Below are positions 25,553-34,185 of a stretch of 64,000 nt of DNA, one piece after another. The first letter of the stretch is position 1. The number at the start of each line of letters is the position of its first letter. The stretch comes from Dinoroseobacter sp965279125 (lineage in GTDB: Bacteria; Pseudomonadota; Alphaproteobacteria; Rhodobacterales; Rhodobacteraceae). The notes under the pieces were generated by a model that did no database searches, was not told where the DNA came from, and saw only the letters and a list, made by a program, of their open reading frames with translations. The DNA is taken from assembly GCA_965279125.1 (NCBI GenBank), contig CBDIHL010000034.1, forward strand, positions 1-64,000, in the 5' to 3' direction. The position numbers and the translations under genes were made by a program.

Positions 25553-25910
25553 GTCAGAGGCGACATTAACTCCACCTCGTTACTTTCTGTAATTGAAGTA
25601 TAAAAACATGATCTTCGATTGGTATGGCAAGCCGGGCCTTCTTGGGTGACTTGCAGCAAAATACAGTCTCGATCACAATCAATCCGCAAATCGGCAAGCG
25701 TCTGCACATGACCAGATGTCTCGCCTTTCACCCAAAACGCTTGGCGTGACCGGCTCCAATAGGTGACGCGTTTCGTTTCCAATGTGCGCGCGACGCTTTC
25801 GGAATTCATCCAAGCGAGCATCAAAACCTCCCCCGGTTTCGACATCCTGAGGCGATGGCGGGCAACAACCCGTCAGCATTGAAAACGAGGGTTGCGGGAT
25901 CAAATGCCAT
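25549..25910 (-). pseudogene. hisI: Phosphoribosyl-AMP cyclohydrolase, broken by two frameshifts
   Basis: HisI hydrolyses phosphoribosyl-AMP in histidine synthesis. From ATG 25910 (ribosome site AAGGTGAG) the frame gives M-A-F-D-P-A-T-L-V-F-N-A-D-G-L-L-P-A-I-A, the normal HisI start. After one extra base (A at 25850) the frame that reads Q-D-V-E-T-G is needed, and one extra C in the C5 run at 25830-25834 must be dropped to reach the intact rest (GEVLMLAWMN to C-terminus, with GPACHTNRRSCFY metal-site motif). As read, translation from 25910 stops early, and only a truncated 98-residue frame from 25845 remains. Either a true pseudogene or two base-call errors. Confidence 0.87.
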
Positions 25911-25989
25911 ATGATCTCACCTTTCTAAAGGGGCTAGAGGCCCTGAAGTGACTGGAATTTCTAGTCCGATCAAGACCAAAGGACCAGCG

Positions 25990-26454
25990 ATGAGCGCAAA
26001 TTCTGGCACCGAAAGCGATCTGCTAAAGCTTTACTCCGCGCGCATTTTGGCATTGGCAACGGAGATCCCATTAACGGAGCGCCTCACGAACCCTGACGCC
26101 TCGGTTCGAAAACGCGCACCGTTATGCGGGTCAACTGTGACGGTTGAATTAACCTTAACGGATGGGGTCATTAGCGCTTTCGGCCAAGACGTCAAAGCCT
26201 GCGCTTTGGGTCAGGCCAGTGCTGCACTTCTCGGGCAGCATGTTGTCGGGCGCAGCCAGGCCGAGATTTGCGCATTGCGCGACCAGCTTAGTGCAATGTT
26301 GAAAACGGATGCTCCGGTTCCGGACGCGCCGTTTGACGGCTATGAGGTGCTGCTGCCTGCGCGTACCTTCGGCAATCGCCATGCCTCAATCCTGTTGGCA
26401 ATTGAAGCCACCTTGGAAGCTATGCAGCAGATTAACCAAGCTGATTGCGCCTAG
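25990..26454 (+). CDS. IscU/NifU-type iron-sulfur cluster scaffold protein
   Basis: The 154-residue product fits the SufU/IscU-like scaffold family on which Fe-S clusters are built. Cysteines in APLCGS (about residue 46) and KACALGQ (about 70) match two of the cluster ligands; the third usual Cys is replaced in the C-terminal R-T-F-G-N-R-H-A-S-I-L-L segment, as in many Rhodobacterales homologues. The ATG at 25990 is preferred over 25948. Its start is 80 nt from the divergent hisI start. Confidence 0.82.
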   Translation: MSANSGTESDLLKLYSARILALATEIPLTERLTNPDASVRKRAPLCGSTVTVELTLTDGVISAFGQDVKACALGQASAALLGQHVVGRSQAEICALRDQLSAMLKTDAPVPDAPFDGYEVLLPARTFGNRHASILLAIEATLEAMQQINQADCA

Positions 26455-26464
26455 TTATTGATAT

Positions 26465-26630
26465 TAAATAAAAAAACCGCCACACCAAAAGGCGCGGCGG
26501 TCAGTGGCGTATCTGTTTGCAGAAGCTGAACCGACATTCGCAGGGTCACTGATGGGGACAAGACTGTGCGACACCCCGATTGGGGATAGGGGATGGTTCA
26601 GCCTAAACAGACCGCAGGCAGATCCAAAAA
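26465..26630 (-). ncRNA. Structured 3' untranslated stretch or small RNA candidate
   Basis: Between the stop of the 39-residue gene (26631) and its terminator lie 130 nt with no frame that I can support. They contain an 8-bp perfect inverted repeat, GCTGAACC (26525-26532) with GGTTCAGC (26595-26602), that would close a 62-nt domain, and an inner CCCC-GATT-GGGG hairpin (26574-26585). It could be a processed 3'-UTR RNA. It resembles no RNA family known to me (not 4.5S RNA or tmRNA). Confidence 0.3.
26471..26501 (-). terminator. Rho-independent terminator on the minus strand
   Basis: Read on the minus strand, ACCGCC (26496-26501) pairs with GGCGGT (26476-26481) and is followed by a run of T residues (A-rich 26466-26476 on the plus strand). 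It ends the transcript of the 39-residue small gene. It may also work in the other direction for the scaffold gene that stops at 26454. Confidence 0.75.
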
Positions 26631-26750
26631 CTAGGTTAACGACGGCAGATAAAGCACCACGCACAGCAGCCCAGCAATCGCGAGCACACCGATCACGTCC
26701 TGAGCGGTATCGAGGGGGGCGGCCTTAGCAAGGGTCTTGAGGCGAAACAT
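26631..26750 (-). CDS. Small single-span membrane protein (39 aa)
   Basis: The product MFRLKTLAKAAPLDTAQDVI is followed by a hydrophobic helix (G-V-L-A-I-A-G-L-L-C-V-V-L-Y-L-P) and a short tail, so it is likely a one-helix inner-membrane protein. Similar short proteins are, as I recall, common in Rhodobacteraceae, but their function is unknown. The ATG at 26750 is used; a longer frame to 26852 has a less typical N-terminus. It has its own terminator downstream after a structured 3' region. Confidence 0.55.
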   Translation of the reverse strand: MFRLKTLAKAAPLDTAQDVIGVLAIAGLLCVVLYLPSLT

Positions 26751-26868
26751 AGCGGGCACTCCGTCGGCGTTAACTTGTTGCACCTTTGTTCTCACTTTCA
26801 CTAACCAAAGTAAAGAACTTTTTAAGAACAAAAGGGGCTCAAGTGAGAACACGCAAAGGGATCGGCCC

Positions 26869-28960
26869 CTAACCGACTGAAATCAAACGGATCGCTTCGT
26901 CCTGCCCCATGAGCCAGAGAAGTACCCGCGCCGCCTGCCCGCGCGTACTCTCAAGCTGCGGGTCTTTCATCAAAAGTGCCCGCGCATCATCTCGGGCGAT
27001 TTCCATTAACCCTGATTGGCTCTCAAGATCGGCAACCCGGAAGCGTGGCAAGCCAGATTGCACCGTCCCGATCACGTCGCCTGCCCCGCGCATCTCAAGG
27101 TCAGTCTCAGCAATGCGAAACCCATCTTCGGTTTCTCGCATAAGTTCCAATCGCTTACGCGCAGTCTCTCCCAAGGGGGGCCGTATACATCAGCAGGCAC
27201 GAGGACTTGGCCGCCCCGCGCCCAACGCGCCCGCGCAATTGGTGGAGTTGCGCCAAACCAAATCGCTCGGCCCCTTCGATAACCATGATCGACGCGTTGG
27301 GCACATCGACCCCAACCTCTATCACCGTCGTGGCCACCAAGACCTGCCGCGCCCCCGATTGAAACGCCGCCATCGCAGCATCTTTGTCCGCCGCCGCCAT
27401 CTGGCCATGCACAAGCGCCACCGCATCCTCGCCAAACCGCGCGCGCAGGGCTTTGAAACGCTCTTCGGCGGCAGTCAATTCCAGCGTCTCGCTTTCTTCC
27501 ACCAAAGGGCAAACCCAATAGACCTGCTGGCCGTTTTCAAGCGCGCGAGCGAGATGAGACATCACTTCATCCAAACGAGAGGCCGCGATCAAAGCTGTTG
27601 TGATCGGCTGTCGCCCGGCAGGTTTTTCGTCCAAAATAGACACATCCATATCGCCGTATTGCGTCAATGCCAGACTGCGCGGGATCGGTGTGGCGGTCAT
27701 CACCAAGACATCCACCGCCTGCCCTTTCTGGCCAAGCTGCATCCGCTCGCGCACGCCGAAACGGTGCTGCTCGTCAATAACGGCAAGGCGAACATCTTGA
27801 AAAAAAACATCCTTTTGGAAAACCGCGTGCGTGCCCACAAGAATATGGATCGCACCTGAGGCCAAATCCGCGAGCTTGGCGGCCCGGCCCGCCCCTTTAT
27901 CGCGCCCGGTCAAGACCTCAATGCGCACCCCAACGGCGGCCGCCAAATCCACCAACGACGCATAATGCTGGCGCGCGAGCACTTCCGTTGGAGCCATCAT
28001 CACCGCCTGACCGCCCGCCTCGGTCACGATCAACATCGCGGCCAGTGCGACCAGCGTTTTGCCGGCCCCAACATCGCCTTGCAGCAACCGGTTCATCCGC
28101 GCGTCTGAGGCCAAATCCTTGGCCACCTCGCCAATCGCGCGCAACTGGGCCGAAGTTGGCCTGTAAGGCAAGGCGCCCAAGACCGGATCGGTTAACGAGC
28201 CGTCGCCTTTGCTGGGCAATCCGGGCGATTTGCGCCGTGCGGCCCGTGCGAGCGCTAAGGTTAACTGATGCGCGAAGACCTCGTCATAGGCCAAACGCAT
28301 CCGCGCGGGCGTGCTGCTTGATAGCTCAGCGGTCGCTTTAGGGTGGTGGGCTAAGGTTAACGCCTCCCGCCAATCGGGCCATTTCCCCTGGGCTTGCAGG
28401 GGCGCATCGATCCAGGAGGCCAGCATCGGCGTGCGTTGCAATACCGCTGCGACGGCCTTGGCCATGGTCTTTTGGGTCACGCCTTGGGTCAGCGGATAGA
28501 CGGGCTCGAACTCCGGCAAAGCGCTTGCTTGATCCGGGCGCAACACATGATCGGGATGGGTCATTTGCGCGACGCCGTCGTAAAGTTCCACCCGGCCTGA
28601 CACGATACGCTCCTGCCCCGCGGGCAACAGCGTATCGAGATAATCACCGCGCGCATGAAAAAACACGAGGTAGAACCGTGTGCTGGCATCTTCGACCTCC
28701 ACCCGGTGGGGGCGTCCTTTGCTGGCGGCAGGTAAATGGCGGCGCACCGTGACACGCACGGTCACGGTTGCGGGCAGCGGAACTTCGGTCACAGTTTCAA
28801 CGGGTTGGCGTGAAATTCCAGACTGCGGAAGCGTGTAGAGAAAATCGCGCGGCACCTCGATGTTCAACCCTGGCAGCGCTTTGGCCGTCTGTTTGCCGAT
28901 CCCCGGCAAGGTGTCGAGCGCTGCAAAAAGCGGAAACAGGATATCCGGGCGCGTGCCCAT
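26869..28960 (-). pseudogene. recG: ATP-dependent DNA helicase RecG, split by one frameshift
   Basis: RecG remodels stalled replication forks and Holliday junctions. The frame from ATG 28960 gives 600 residues with the N-terminal wedge domain, Walker A (GDVGAGKT), D-E-Q-H-R-F-G-V and Q-L-R-G-R-V-G-R-G, then after M-Y-T-A-P-L-G runs out of frame and stops at 27155. The missing C-terminus (E-T-A-R-K-R-L-E-L-M to LISVG, 26869 onward) is intact in another frame. Dropping one base from the G6 run at 27175-27180 restores a normal RecG of about 696 residues. The two parts overlap by about 20 nt. This is a true mutation or a homopolymer error. Confidence 0.9.
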
Positions 28961-31075
28961 CTAGGTGCCGATCAGCGCGCGCCAGCCTGCCTCGTCGAGC
29001 GTTTGCACCCCCAATGCTGCGGCCTTCGCGGCCTTCGAGCCTGCCCCCGGCCCGGCCACGAGGATATCGGTTTTGGCGGAAACCGAACCTGCCACCTTCG
29101 CGCCGAGCGCCTCCGCCCCGGCCTTTGCTTCCGCCCGCGTCAGGGTCTCGAGCGTTCCGGTAAAGACCACGGTTTTGCCGGCGACGGGGCTGTCGGATTG
29201 GACTTGCGCAAGCGCCTCCTCAATTGTGATCACATCGCGAAGCCGGTTGATTGACGCCCGCTCGGCACTGTCTGGCTGGAACGCGGCGACCAACGCATCC
29301 GCCATCACCTGGCCCACGCCATCAATGCTGAGCAAATCGGCCATAACGGCTTCGTCACCAGACGCGCGCTCAAGCACATCGATCAAAGCGTCGAGGGTTC
29401 CGAAATGGGTTGCGATCAGACCAGATGTTACCTCGCCCAAATGCCGGATACCCAGACCGAACAAGAACCGCGCAAACGCAATAGTGCGTTTATCTTCAAT
29501 TGCTTGGAATAGGTTATCGGCGCTTTTCTCGCCCCACCCGTCCAGGTTCTTGAGCTGCTTCACACCGCTGCCATAGCGCGCGTGCAGGTGGAAAATGTCT
29601 GCAGGCTCTTTGATCCAGCCGTCTTTGTAGAACTGCTCGACCTGTTTGGCCCCAAGGCCTTCGACATCAAAGGCCGCGCGCCCAACAAAATGCTTCAACT
29701 TTTCAACCGCTTGCGCCGGGCAAATCAAACCGCCCGAGCAGCGCCGCACGGAATCGCCTGGCTCGCGCAGCGCGTCCGAGTTGCATTCCGGGCAGGTCTG
29801 CGGAAAGGCGAAAGGCGCACTGTCTGCGGAGCGTTTGGTCAGATCCACATCCTTGATTTTCGGGATCACATCGCCCGCGCGGTAAACCTGCACCCAATCG
29901 CCCACACGGATATCGCGGCCATCGCGGATCGCGCGCCCCTTTGAGTCGACCCCGGCGATATAATCCTCGTTGTGCAAGGTCGCGTTCGACACCACGACAC
30001 CGCCCACGGTGACCGGTTGAAGGCGGGCCACGGGACTGAGAGCACCGGTCCGTCCGACCTGAATTTCAATCGCATCGAGCCATGTCCAAGCCAGCTCGGC
30101 GGCAAATTTATGCGCAATCGCCCATCGCGGCGTGGTCGAGCGCAGCCCGAGGCGGCGCTGATAGCTCAGATCATCGACCTTGTAGACCACGCCGTCGATA
30201 TCATAGCCAAGCGTTGCGCGTTGTTGTTCGATCTGCGCATAATGCGCTTGCAAACTTGCGGAGCTGTCGCAGAGGGCGGTCAGCGCATTGGTTTGAAACC
30301 CGAGCGTTTTCAGCCGTTTGATCGCCCCCATCTGGGTGTCAGACAAGGGCTCGGACACCTCTCCCCACGCATAGGCGAAAAACCGAAGTGGGCGGGATTT
30401 TGTGATCTTCGGGTCGAGTTGGCGCAAGGATCCGGCCGCCGCATTGCGCGGATTTGCAAAGGTCTTTGCGCCAGCTGAGGATTGCGCCGCATTCAACGCC
30501 TCGAAATCATCGTGATGCATGTAAACTTCGCCGCGCACCTCCAGGATATCCGGCGCGCCGGTCAGGACCTGCGGAATATCTGCGATCGTGCGGGCATTTG
30601 GCGTGACGTTTTCGCCGGTCTCGCCATCCCCGCGCGTGGCAGCCTGGACCAACTGGCCGTGCTCGTAGCGCAGCGACAATGACAGACCGTCGATTTTGGG
30701 CTCGGCGGTGAAGGCCAAAGGCGCGTCGGCGGCCAATCCCAGGAACTTTCGGATCCCTGCGACGAACTCGTCCACATCCTCGCCTGAGAACGCGTTGGCC
30801 AAGGACATCATCCGTTGGGCATGCCTGATCTTGGAAAACCCGTCCAATGGGCGCGCGCCGACGGTTTCTGACGGGCTATCTGCGCGTTTAAGGTCGGGGA
30901 AACGTGCTTCAATCTCGGCATTTCGACGCTTGAGCACATCATAATCGGCATCACTCAAGACAGGCGCATCGGCCCCGTGATAGGCCGCATCCGCATCGCG
31001 CAAGGCTTGGGCAAGGCGCGCCAATTCCATGGCGGCCTCGTCTTCGCGAAGTGCGTCAATGCTGATTTCTGCCAT
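28961..31075 (-). CDS. ligA: NAD-dependent DNA ligase
   Basis: LigA seals nicks in replication and repair using NAD. The 704-residue product has the adenylation domain with Lys127 in EPKIDG, the OB-fold, a four-cysteine zinc finger (CPECNSDALREPGDSVRRC and following Cys), HhH motifs, and a C-terminal BRCT domain (from GKTVVFTGTLE). The stop abuts the recG start (no gap), so they form a repair operon. Confidence 0.97.
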   Translation of the reverse strand: MAEISIDALREDEAAMELARLAQALRDADAAYHGADAPVLSDADYDVLKRRNAEIEARFPDLKRADSPSETVGARPLDGFSKIRHAQRMMSLANAFSGEDVDEFVAGIRKFLGLAADAPLAFTAEPKIDGLSLSLRYEHGQLVQAATRGDGETGENVTPNARTIADIPQVLTGAPDILEVRGEVYMHHDDFEALNAAQSSAGAKTFANPRNAAAGSLRQLDPKITKSRPLRFFAYAWGEVSEPLSDTQMGAIKRLKTLGFQTNALTALCDSSASLQAHYAQIEQQRATLGYDIDGVVYKVDDLSYQRRLGLRSTTPRWAIAHKFAAELAWTWLDAIEIQVGRTGALSPVARLQPVTVGGVVVSNATLHNEDYIAGVDSKGRAIRDGRDIRVGDWVQVYRAGDVIPKIKDVDLTKRSADSAPFAFPQTCPECNSDALREPGDSVRRCSGGLICPAQAVEKLKHFVGRAAFDVEGLGAKQVEQFYKDGWIKEPADIFHLHARYGSGVKQLKNLDGWGEKSADNLFQAIEDKRTIAFARFLFGLGIRHLGEVTSGLIATHFGTLDALIDVLERASGDEAVMADLLSIDGVGQVMADALVAAFQPDSAERASINRLRDVITIEEALAQVQSDSPVAGKTVVFTGTLETLTRAEAKAGAEALGAKVAGSVSAKTDILVAGPGAGSKAAKAAALGVQTLDEAGWRALIGT

Positions 31076-31141
31076 ACTGCGCCCCTGCTGCGTTGTCCGA
31101 CAGATTTAGGCGGCAGTCCAGGCGAGGTCCAGTGGACTTAG

Positions 31142-31855
31142 CTATCCCGTGGCATAGAAAGGCTCGGCCACCGTCTGCGCATTTGGATCGCGCAGCACAT
31201 ATCCGCGTCCCCAAACCGTCTCGATATAGTTTTCGCCTTCGGTCGCAAGGCTGAGCTTTTTGCGCAGCTTACAGATGAACACGTCGATGATCTTCAACTC
31301 GGGCTCGTCCATGCCCCCATAGAGATGGTTGAGGAACATTTCCTTTGTCAGCGTGGTACCTTTACGCAAACTAAGCAGCTCAAGCATCTGATATTCCTTG
31401 CCTGTCAGGTGCACAGGCTCGCCTTCGACCTCGACCGTTTTTGCATCAAGATTGACGCAAATCTTACCGGTATGGATGACCGATTGCGCATGCCCCTTAG
31501 AGCGTCGGATGATCGCATGAATCCGCGCCACCAGTTCTTCGCGGTGAAACGGCTTGGTGAGGTAATCATCGGCCCCAAAGCCAAACCCCTTGATCTTGTT
31601 TTCGGTGTCATCGGACCCCGACAGGATCAAAATCGGCGTCTCGATCCGCGACAGGCGCAGCTGACGCAGGACCTCATGCCCGGTCATATCCGGCAAATCG
31701 AGGTCAAGGAGAATCAAGTCGTAATCATAAAGGCGGGCTAAATCGATGCCCTCCTCGCCCATATCGGTCCCGTAAACATTCAGGTTCGCATGGGTCAGCA
31801 TCAATTCGATGCTTTTGGCAGTACCGGGATCATCTTCGATCATAAGAACGCGCAT
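31142..31855 (-). CDS. ctrA: Cell cycle response regulator CtrA
   Basis: CtrA is the OmpR-type master regulator of alphaproteobacterial cell cycle and, in Rhodobacterales, of motility and gene transfer agents. The 237-residue protein has the receiver domain with the phospho-acceptor Asp51 (LLDLDLPDM) and the winged-helix output domain (about 130-230, with the motif Y-I-E-T-V-W-G-R-G-Y-V-L-R). The ATG at 31855 begins MRVLMIEDD. A near-consensus CtrA box lies upstream, suggesting self-control. sciP is the next gene upstream on the same strand. Confidence 0.97.
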   Translation of the reverse strand: MRVLMIEDDPGTAKSIELMLTHANLNVYGTDMGEEGIDLARLYDYDLILLDLDLPDMTGHEVLRQLRLSRIETPILILSGSDDTENKIKGFGFGADDYLTKPFHREELVARIHAIIRRSKGHAQSVIHTGKICVNLDAKTVEVEGEPVHLTGKEYQMLELLSLRKGTTLTKEMFLNHLYGGMDEPELKIIDVFICKLRKKLSLATEGENYIETVWGRGYVLRDPNAQTVAEPFYATG

Positions 31856-31912
31856 TGGCCTCTGGCCTCCGTTGCTGGCTCGTCTCGCTGCCCTAGAGTG
31901 GTCCACAAATGG

Positions 31913-31927
31913 TTAATCACAGGTTAC
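31913..31927. promoter_or_regulatory. CtrA-like box upstream of ctrA (TTAA-N7-TTAC)
   Basis: TTAA at 31913-31916 and TTAC at 31924-31927 are spaced by seven bases, one base off the full CtrA consensus. It lies 58 nt before the ctrA start codon, a position suited to autoregulation. The match is imperfect and could be chance. Confidence 0.35.
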
Positions 31928-31974
31928 TCACGAACTCAGCAATAGCATTTACAACCTTGGGTTGTCCAGTATTT

Positions 31975-32268
31975 CTATGGAGATGCGCTCTCTGGCTGTC
32001 GATACGCCTGCAAACGTGTTGCTTTCAAAGCTTTTTCGCCATGAACCTCAACAGCATGACGCCATGCGTCTAATTCTTCCTCAGACAGCGAATACACGTC
32101 ACACGCGTCTTCCACACTTAGCAAGCCATGGGTTACGGCCTGCACCACGGCGGCTTTGCGGCTGGCAACCCAGCGACGGGTTTGAGGTCCGGGCAGGTCA
32201 GATCGGGATAAGATTCGCCCATCAGGCAAAGTGATCGCGGCAGGTCCGCGGCTGCGTTTGAGATACAT
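31975..32268 (-). CDS. sciP: SciP-type CtrA inhibitor (DUF1153)
   Basis: SciP is a small helix-turn-helix protein that binds CtrA-controlled promoters and represses CtrA activation in Caulobacter. The 97-residue product begins MYLKRSRGPAAITLPDG and contains the DUF1153 helices (R-R-W-V-A-S-R-K-A-A-V-V-Q-A-V, then S-L-S-E-E-E-L-D-A-W). The ATG at 32268 is preferred because family members start there. It is directly upstream of ctrA on the same strand with 119 nt between them, which suits a regulatory circuit. Confidence 0.88.
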   Translation of the reverse strand: MYLKRSRGPAAITLPDGRILSRSDLPGPQTRRWVASRKAAVVQAVTHGLLSVEDACDVYSLSEEELDAWRHAVEVHGEKALKATRLQAYRQPESASP

Positions 32269-32409
32269 AGTAGGGGTTCCGTTCCTAAGGTATGGCTGGA
32301 ACCCTCGCCCATTGTCCTTAAGGAGCCATGAACACAAAGCGTCTCTTCCCCTTGGCATTATCTCAAGTTTTCCTATATTCCGCGCTAATCCAGAAATCGG
32401 AGCTTCCTA

Positions 32410-33555
32410 ATGCCCAAGGACACCGTTCCCGCGCTCAACTCGCTCGGCTTTGCCAAAGCGCCCGCTGATACGCGCGTGGTCGTTGCCATGTCGGGTGGCG
32501 TCGATTCTAGCGTTGTGGCGGCGAAGCTGGCCTCCGAAGGCTATGACGTGGTCGGCGTGACCTTGCAGCTTTATGATCATGGGGCGGCCTTGGCCAAGAA
32601 AGGCGCCTGCTGCGCCGGGCGCGACATCCATGATGCCCGCCGCGTGGCGGAAGAAATGGGCTTCCCGCATTACGTGCTCGATTACGAGAACACGTTTCGC
32701 GAGGCTGTTATTGATGAATTTGCCGACAGCTACCTGGCCGGGGCGACCCCTGTGCCCTGCATTCGGTGCAACGAGCGGGTGAAGTTCAAAGACCTGCTGC
32801 ACACTGCGCGCGATCTGGAGGCCGACTGCATGGCAACCGGGCATTATATCCAGCGCAAAATGGGTCTGGAGGGTCCGGAACTGCACGTCGCTGGCGATCC
32901 CGCGCGAGATCAAAGCTACTTCTTGTTCTCGACCACGGCCGAGCAGCTGGACTACCTGCGCTTTCCGCTTGGTCACCTTAAGAACAAGTCAGAAACCCGT
33001 GATCTCGCGGCACAATTTGGCTTAGGCGTTGCGGACAAACCTGACAGTCAGGATATCTGCTTCGTGCCCAATGGCGACTATGCCGCCGTGATCGAAAAGC
33101 TGCGTCCGGGGGCCGGCAAACCCGGCGATATCGTGCATCTTGATGGCCGCGTTCTGGGCACCCATAGTGGTGTGATCAACTATACCATCGGGCAGCGTCG
33201 TGGGCTGGGAATCGGAGGACTGGACGAGCCCCTTTACGTGGTCAAACTGGACCCGGAAGCGCGCCATGTGATCGTCGGCCCCAAAGACGCGTTAACCACG
33301 CGCATCGTGCCCGTGCGCGAGATCAACTGGCTGGGCGATACGGCGTTTGACAGTGCCGAGGCCTGGACATTGGACGTCAAAATCCGCTCGACGCGTCCAC
33401 CGCGCGAAGCTGTGATCCGGCCCCTATCCGCGACCGAGGCCACGGTCGAGCTGATTGTGGCCGAAGAAGGCGTAAGCCCCGGTCAGGCGTGTGTTTTTTA
33501 TGGGCCAGACACCTCCCGCGTGTATGGCGGTGGGTGGATCTGGCGCGGAAACTAG
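32410..33555 (+). CDS. mnmA: tRNA-specific 2-thiouridylase
   Basis: MnmA thiolates uridine 34 of tRNAs for Lys, Glu and Gln. The 381-residue product has the PP-loop SGGVDSS at 28-34, the two catalytic Cys regions (one in PCIRCNERVKF near 117-127), and the C-terminal beta domain with the Y-T-I-G-Q-R-R-G-L motif. Start and length are typical. Confidence 0.96.
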   Translation: MPKDTVPALNSLGFAKAPADTRVVVAMSGGVDSSVVAAKLASEGYDVVGVTLQLYDHGAALAKKGACCAGRDIHDARRVAEEMGFPHYVLDYENTFREAVIDEFADSYLAGATPVPCIRCNERVKFKDLLHTARDLEADCMATGHYIQRKMGLEGPELHVAGDPARDQSYFLFSTTAEQLDYLRFPLGHLKNKSETRDLAAQFGLGVADKPDSQDICFVPNGDYAAVIEKLRPGAGKPGDIVHLDGRVLGTHSGVINYTIGQRRGLGIGGLDEPLYVVKLDPEARHVIVGPKDALTTRIVPVREINWLGDTAFDSAEAWTLDVKIRSTRPPREAVIRPLSATEATVELIVAEEGVSPGQACVFYGPDTSRVYGGGWIWRGN

Positions 33556-33668
33556 CGACTTGTCGCTCAGGCAGACCGCTTTGCTGTCTGATCACGCAGA
33601 TGTGGCGTTGCAAAGTGCTGCCTGCGACCTATTGTCATCGTTAAGTCCTTAACCCCCCGGAGAATTCG

Positions 33669-34133
33669 ATGACACCACGCTACACTTTCGCCGCCCTCGC
33701 TGCAGCCGCCGCATTAACCTTTGGCGGCATTGCCCAAGCGCAGAATTACGACAACCAGATCGCCGCGCGCCAAGGCATGTTTCAGATGAACGGCGTCAGC
33801 TTGGGCATCTTGGCCGGCATGGTGCGCGGTCGTATCGATTATGATGCGGATCTTGCACAAGCCGCAGCGGATAACCTGGTCAATGTCTCGCAATTCAACA
33901 TGGCCCCGCTCTGGCCAGAAGGCTCGGATTCGGACGCGATTGAAAGCACGGCAGCGCTGCCTGCGATCTGGGAAAACTACGATGATTTTCTGGCCAAGTT
34001 CGATGACTTTGGCGAGGCCGCCTTGGTGATGCAAACGGCCGCTGGCGAGGGCACTGACGCGATTGGCGCGGCATTGCGCGGCCTTGGCGGCACCTGTGGC
34101 GCGTGTCACGACTCGTACCAGAAATCGCGCTGA
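33669..34133 (+). CDS. Cytochrome c556 (class II cytochrome c)
   Basis: The 154-residue product has a signal peptide (cut after A-Q-A near residue 24), a four-helix-bundle core and a single heme site CGACH at 143-147 near the C-terminus, all features of class II cytochromes c. A Met around residue 37-40 could be the axial ligand, which would make it a c556 rather than a c'. It is a periplasmic electron carrier. The next gene, a diheme cytochrome c, lies 52 nt downstream after a hairpin. Confidence 0.9.
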   Translation: MTPRYTFAALAAAAALTFGGIAQAQNYDNQIAARQGMFQMNGVSLGILAGMVRGRIDYDADLAQAAADNLVNVSQFNMAPLWPEGSDSDAIESTAALPAIWENYDDFLAKFDDFGEAALVMQTAAGEGTDAIGAALRGLGGTCGACHDSYQKSR

Positions 34134-34148
34134 TCCTGGCGCATAAGC

Positions 34149-34170
34149 GGGTGGCCTTGGCGGGCCACCC
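34149..34170 (+). other. Intercistronic hairpin between the cytochrome genes
   Basis: A perfect 8-bp stem (34149-34156 with 34163-34170) with a six-base loop and no T-run follows the c556 gene. It may stabilise the upstream mRNA or weaken read-through into the diheme cytochrome gene, so the two genes could be expressed at different levels. Confidence 0.4.
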
Positions 34171-34185
34171 ATCTTGCGAGGCGAC

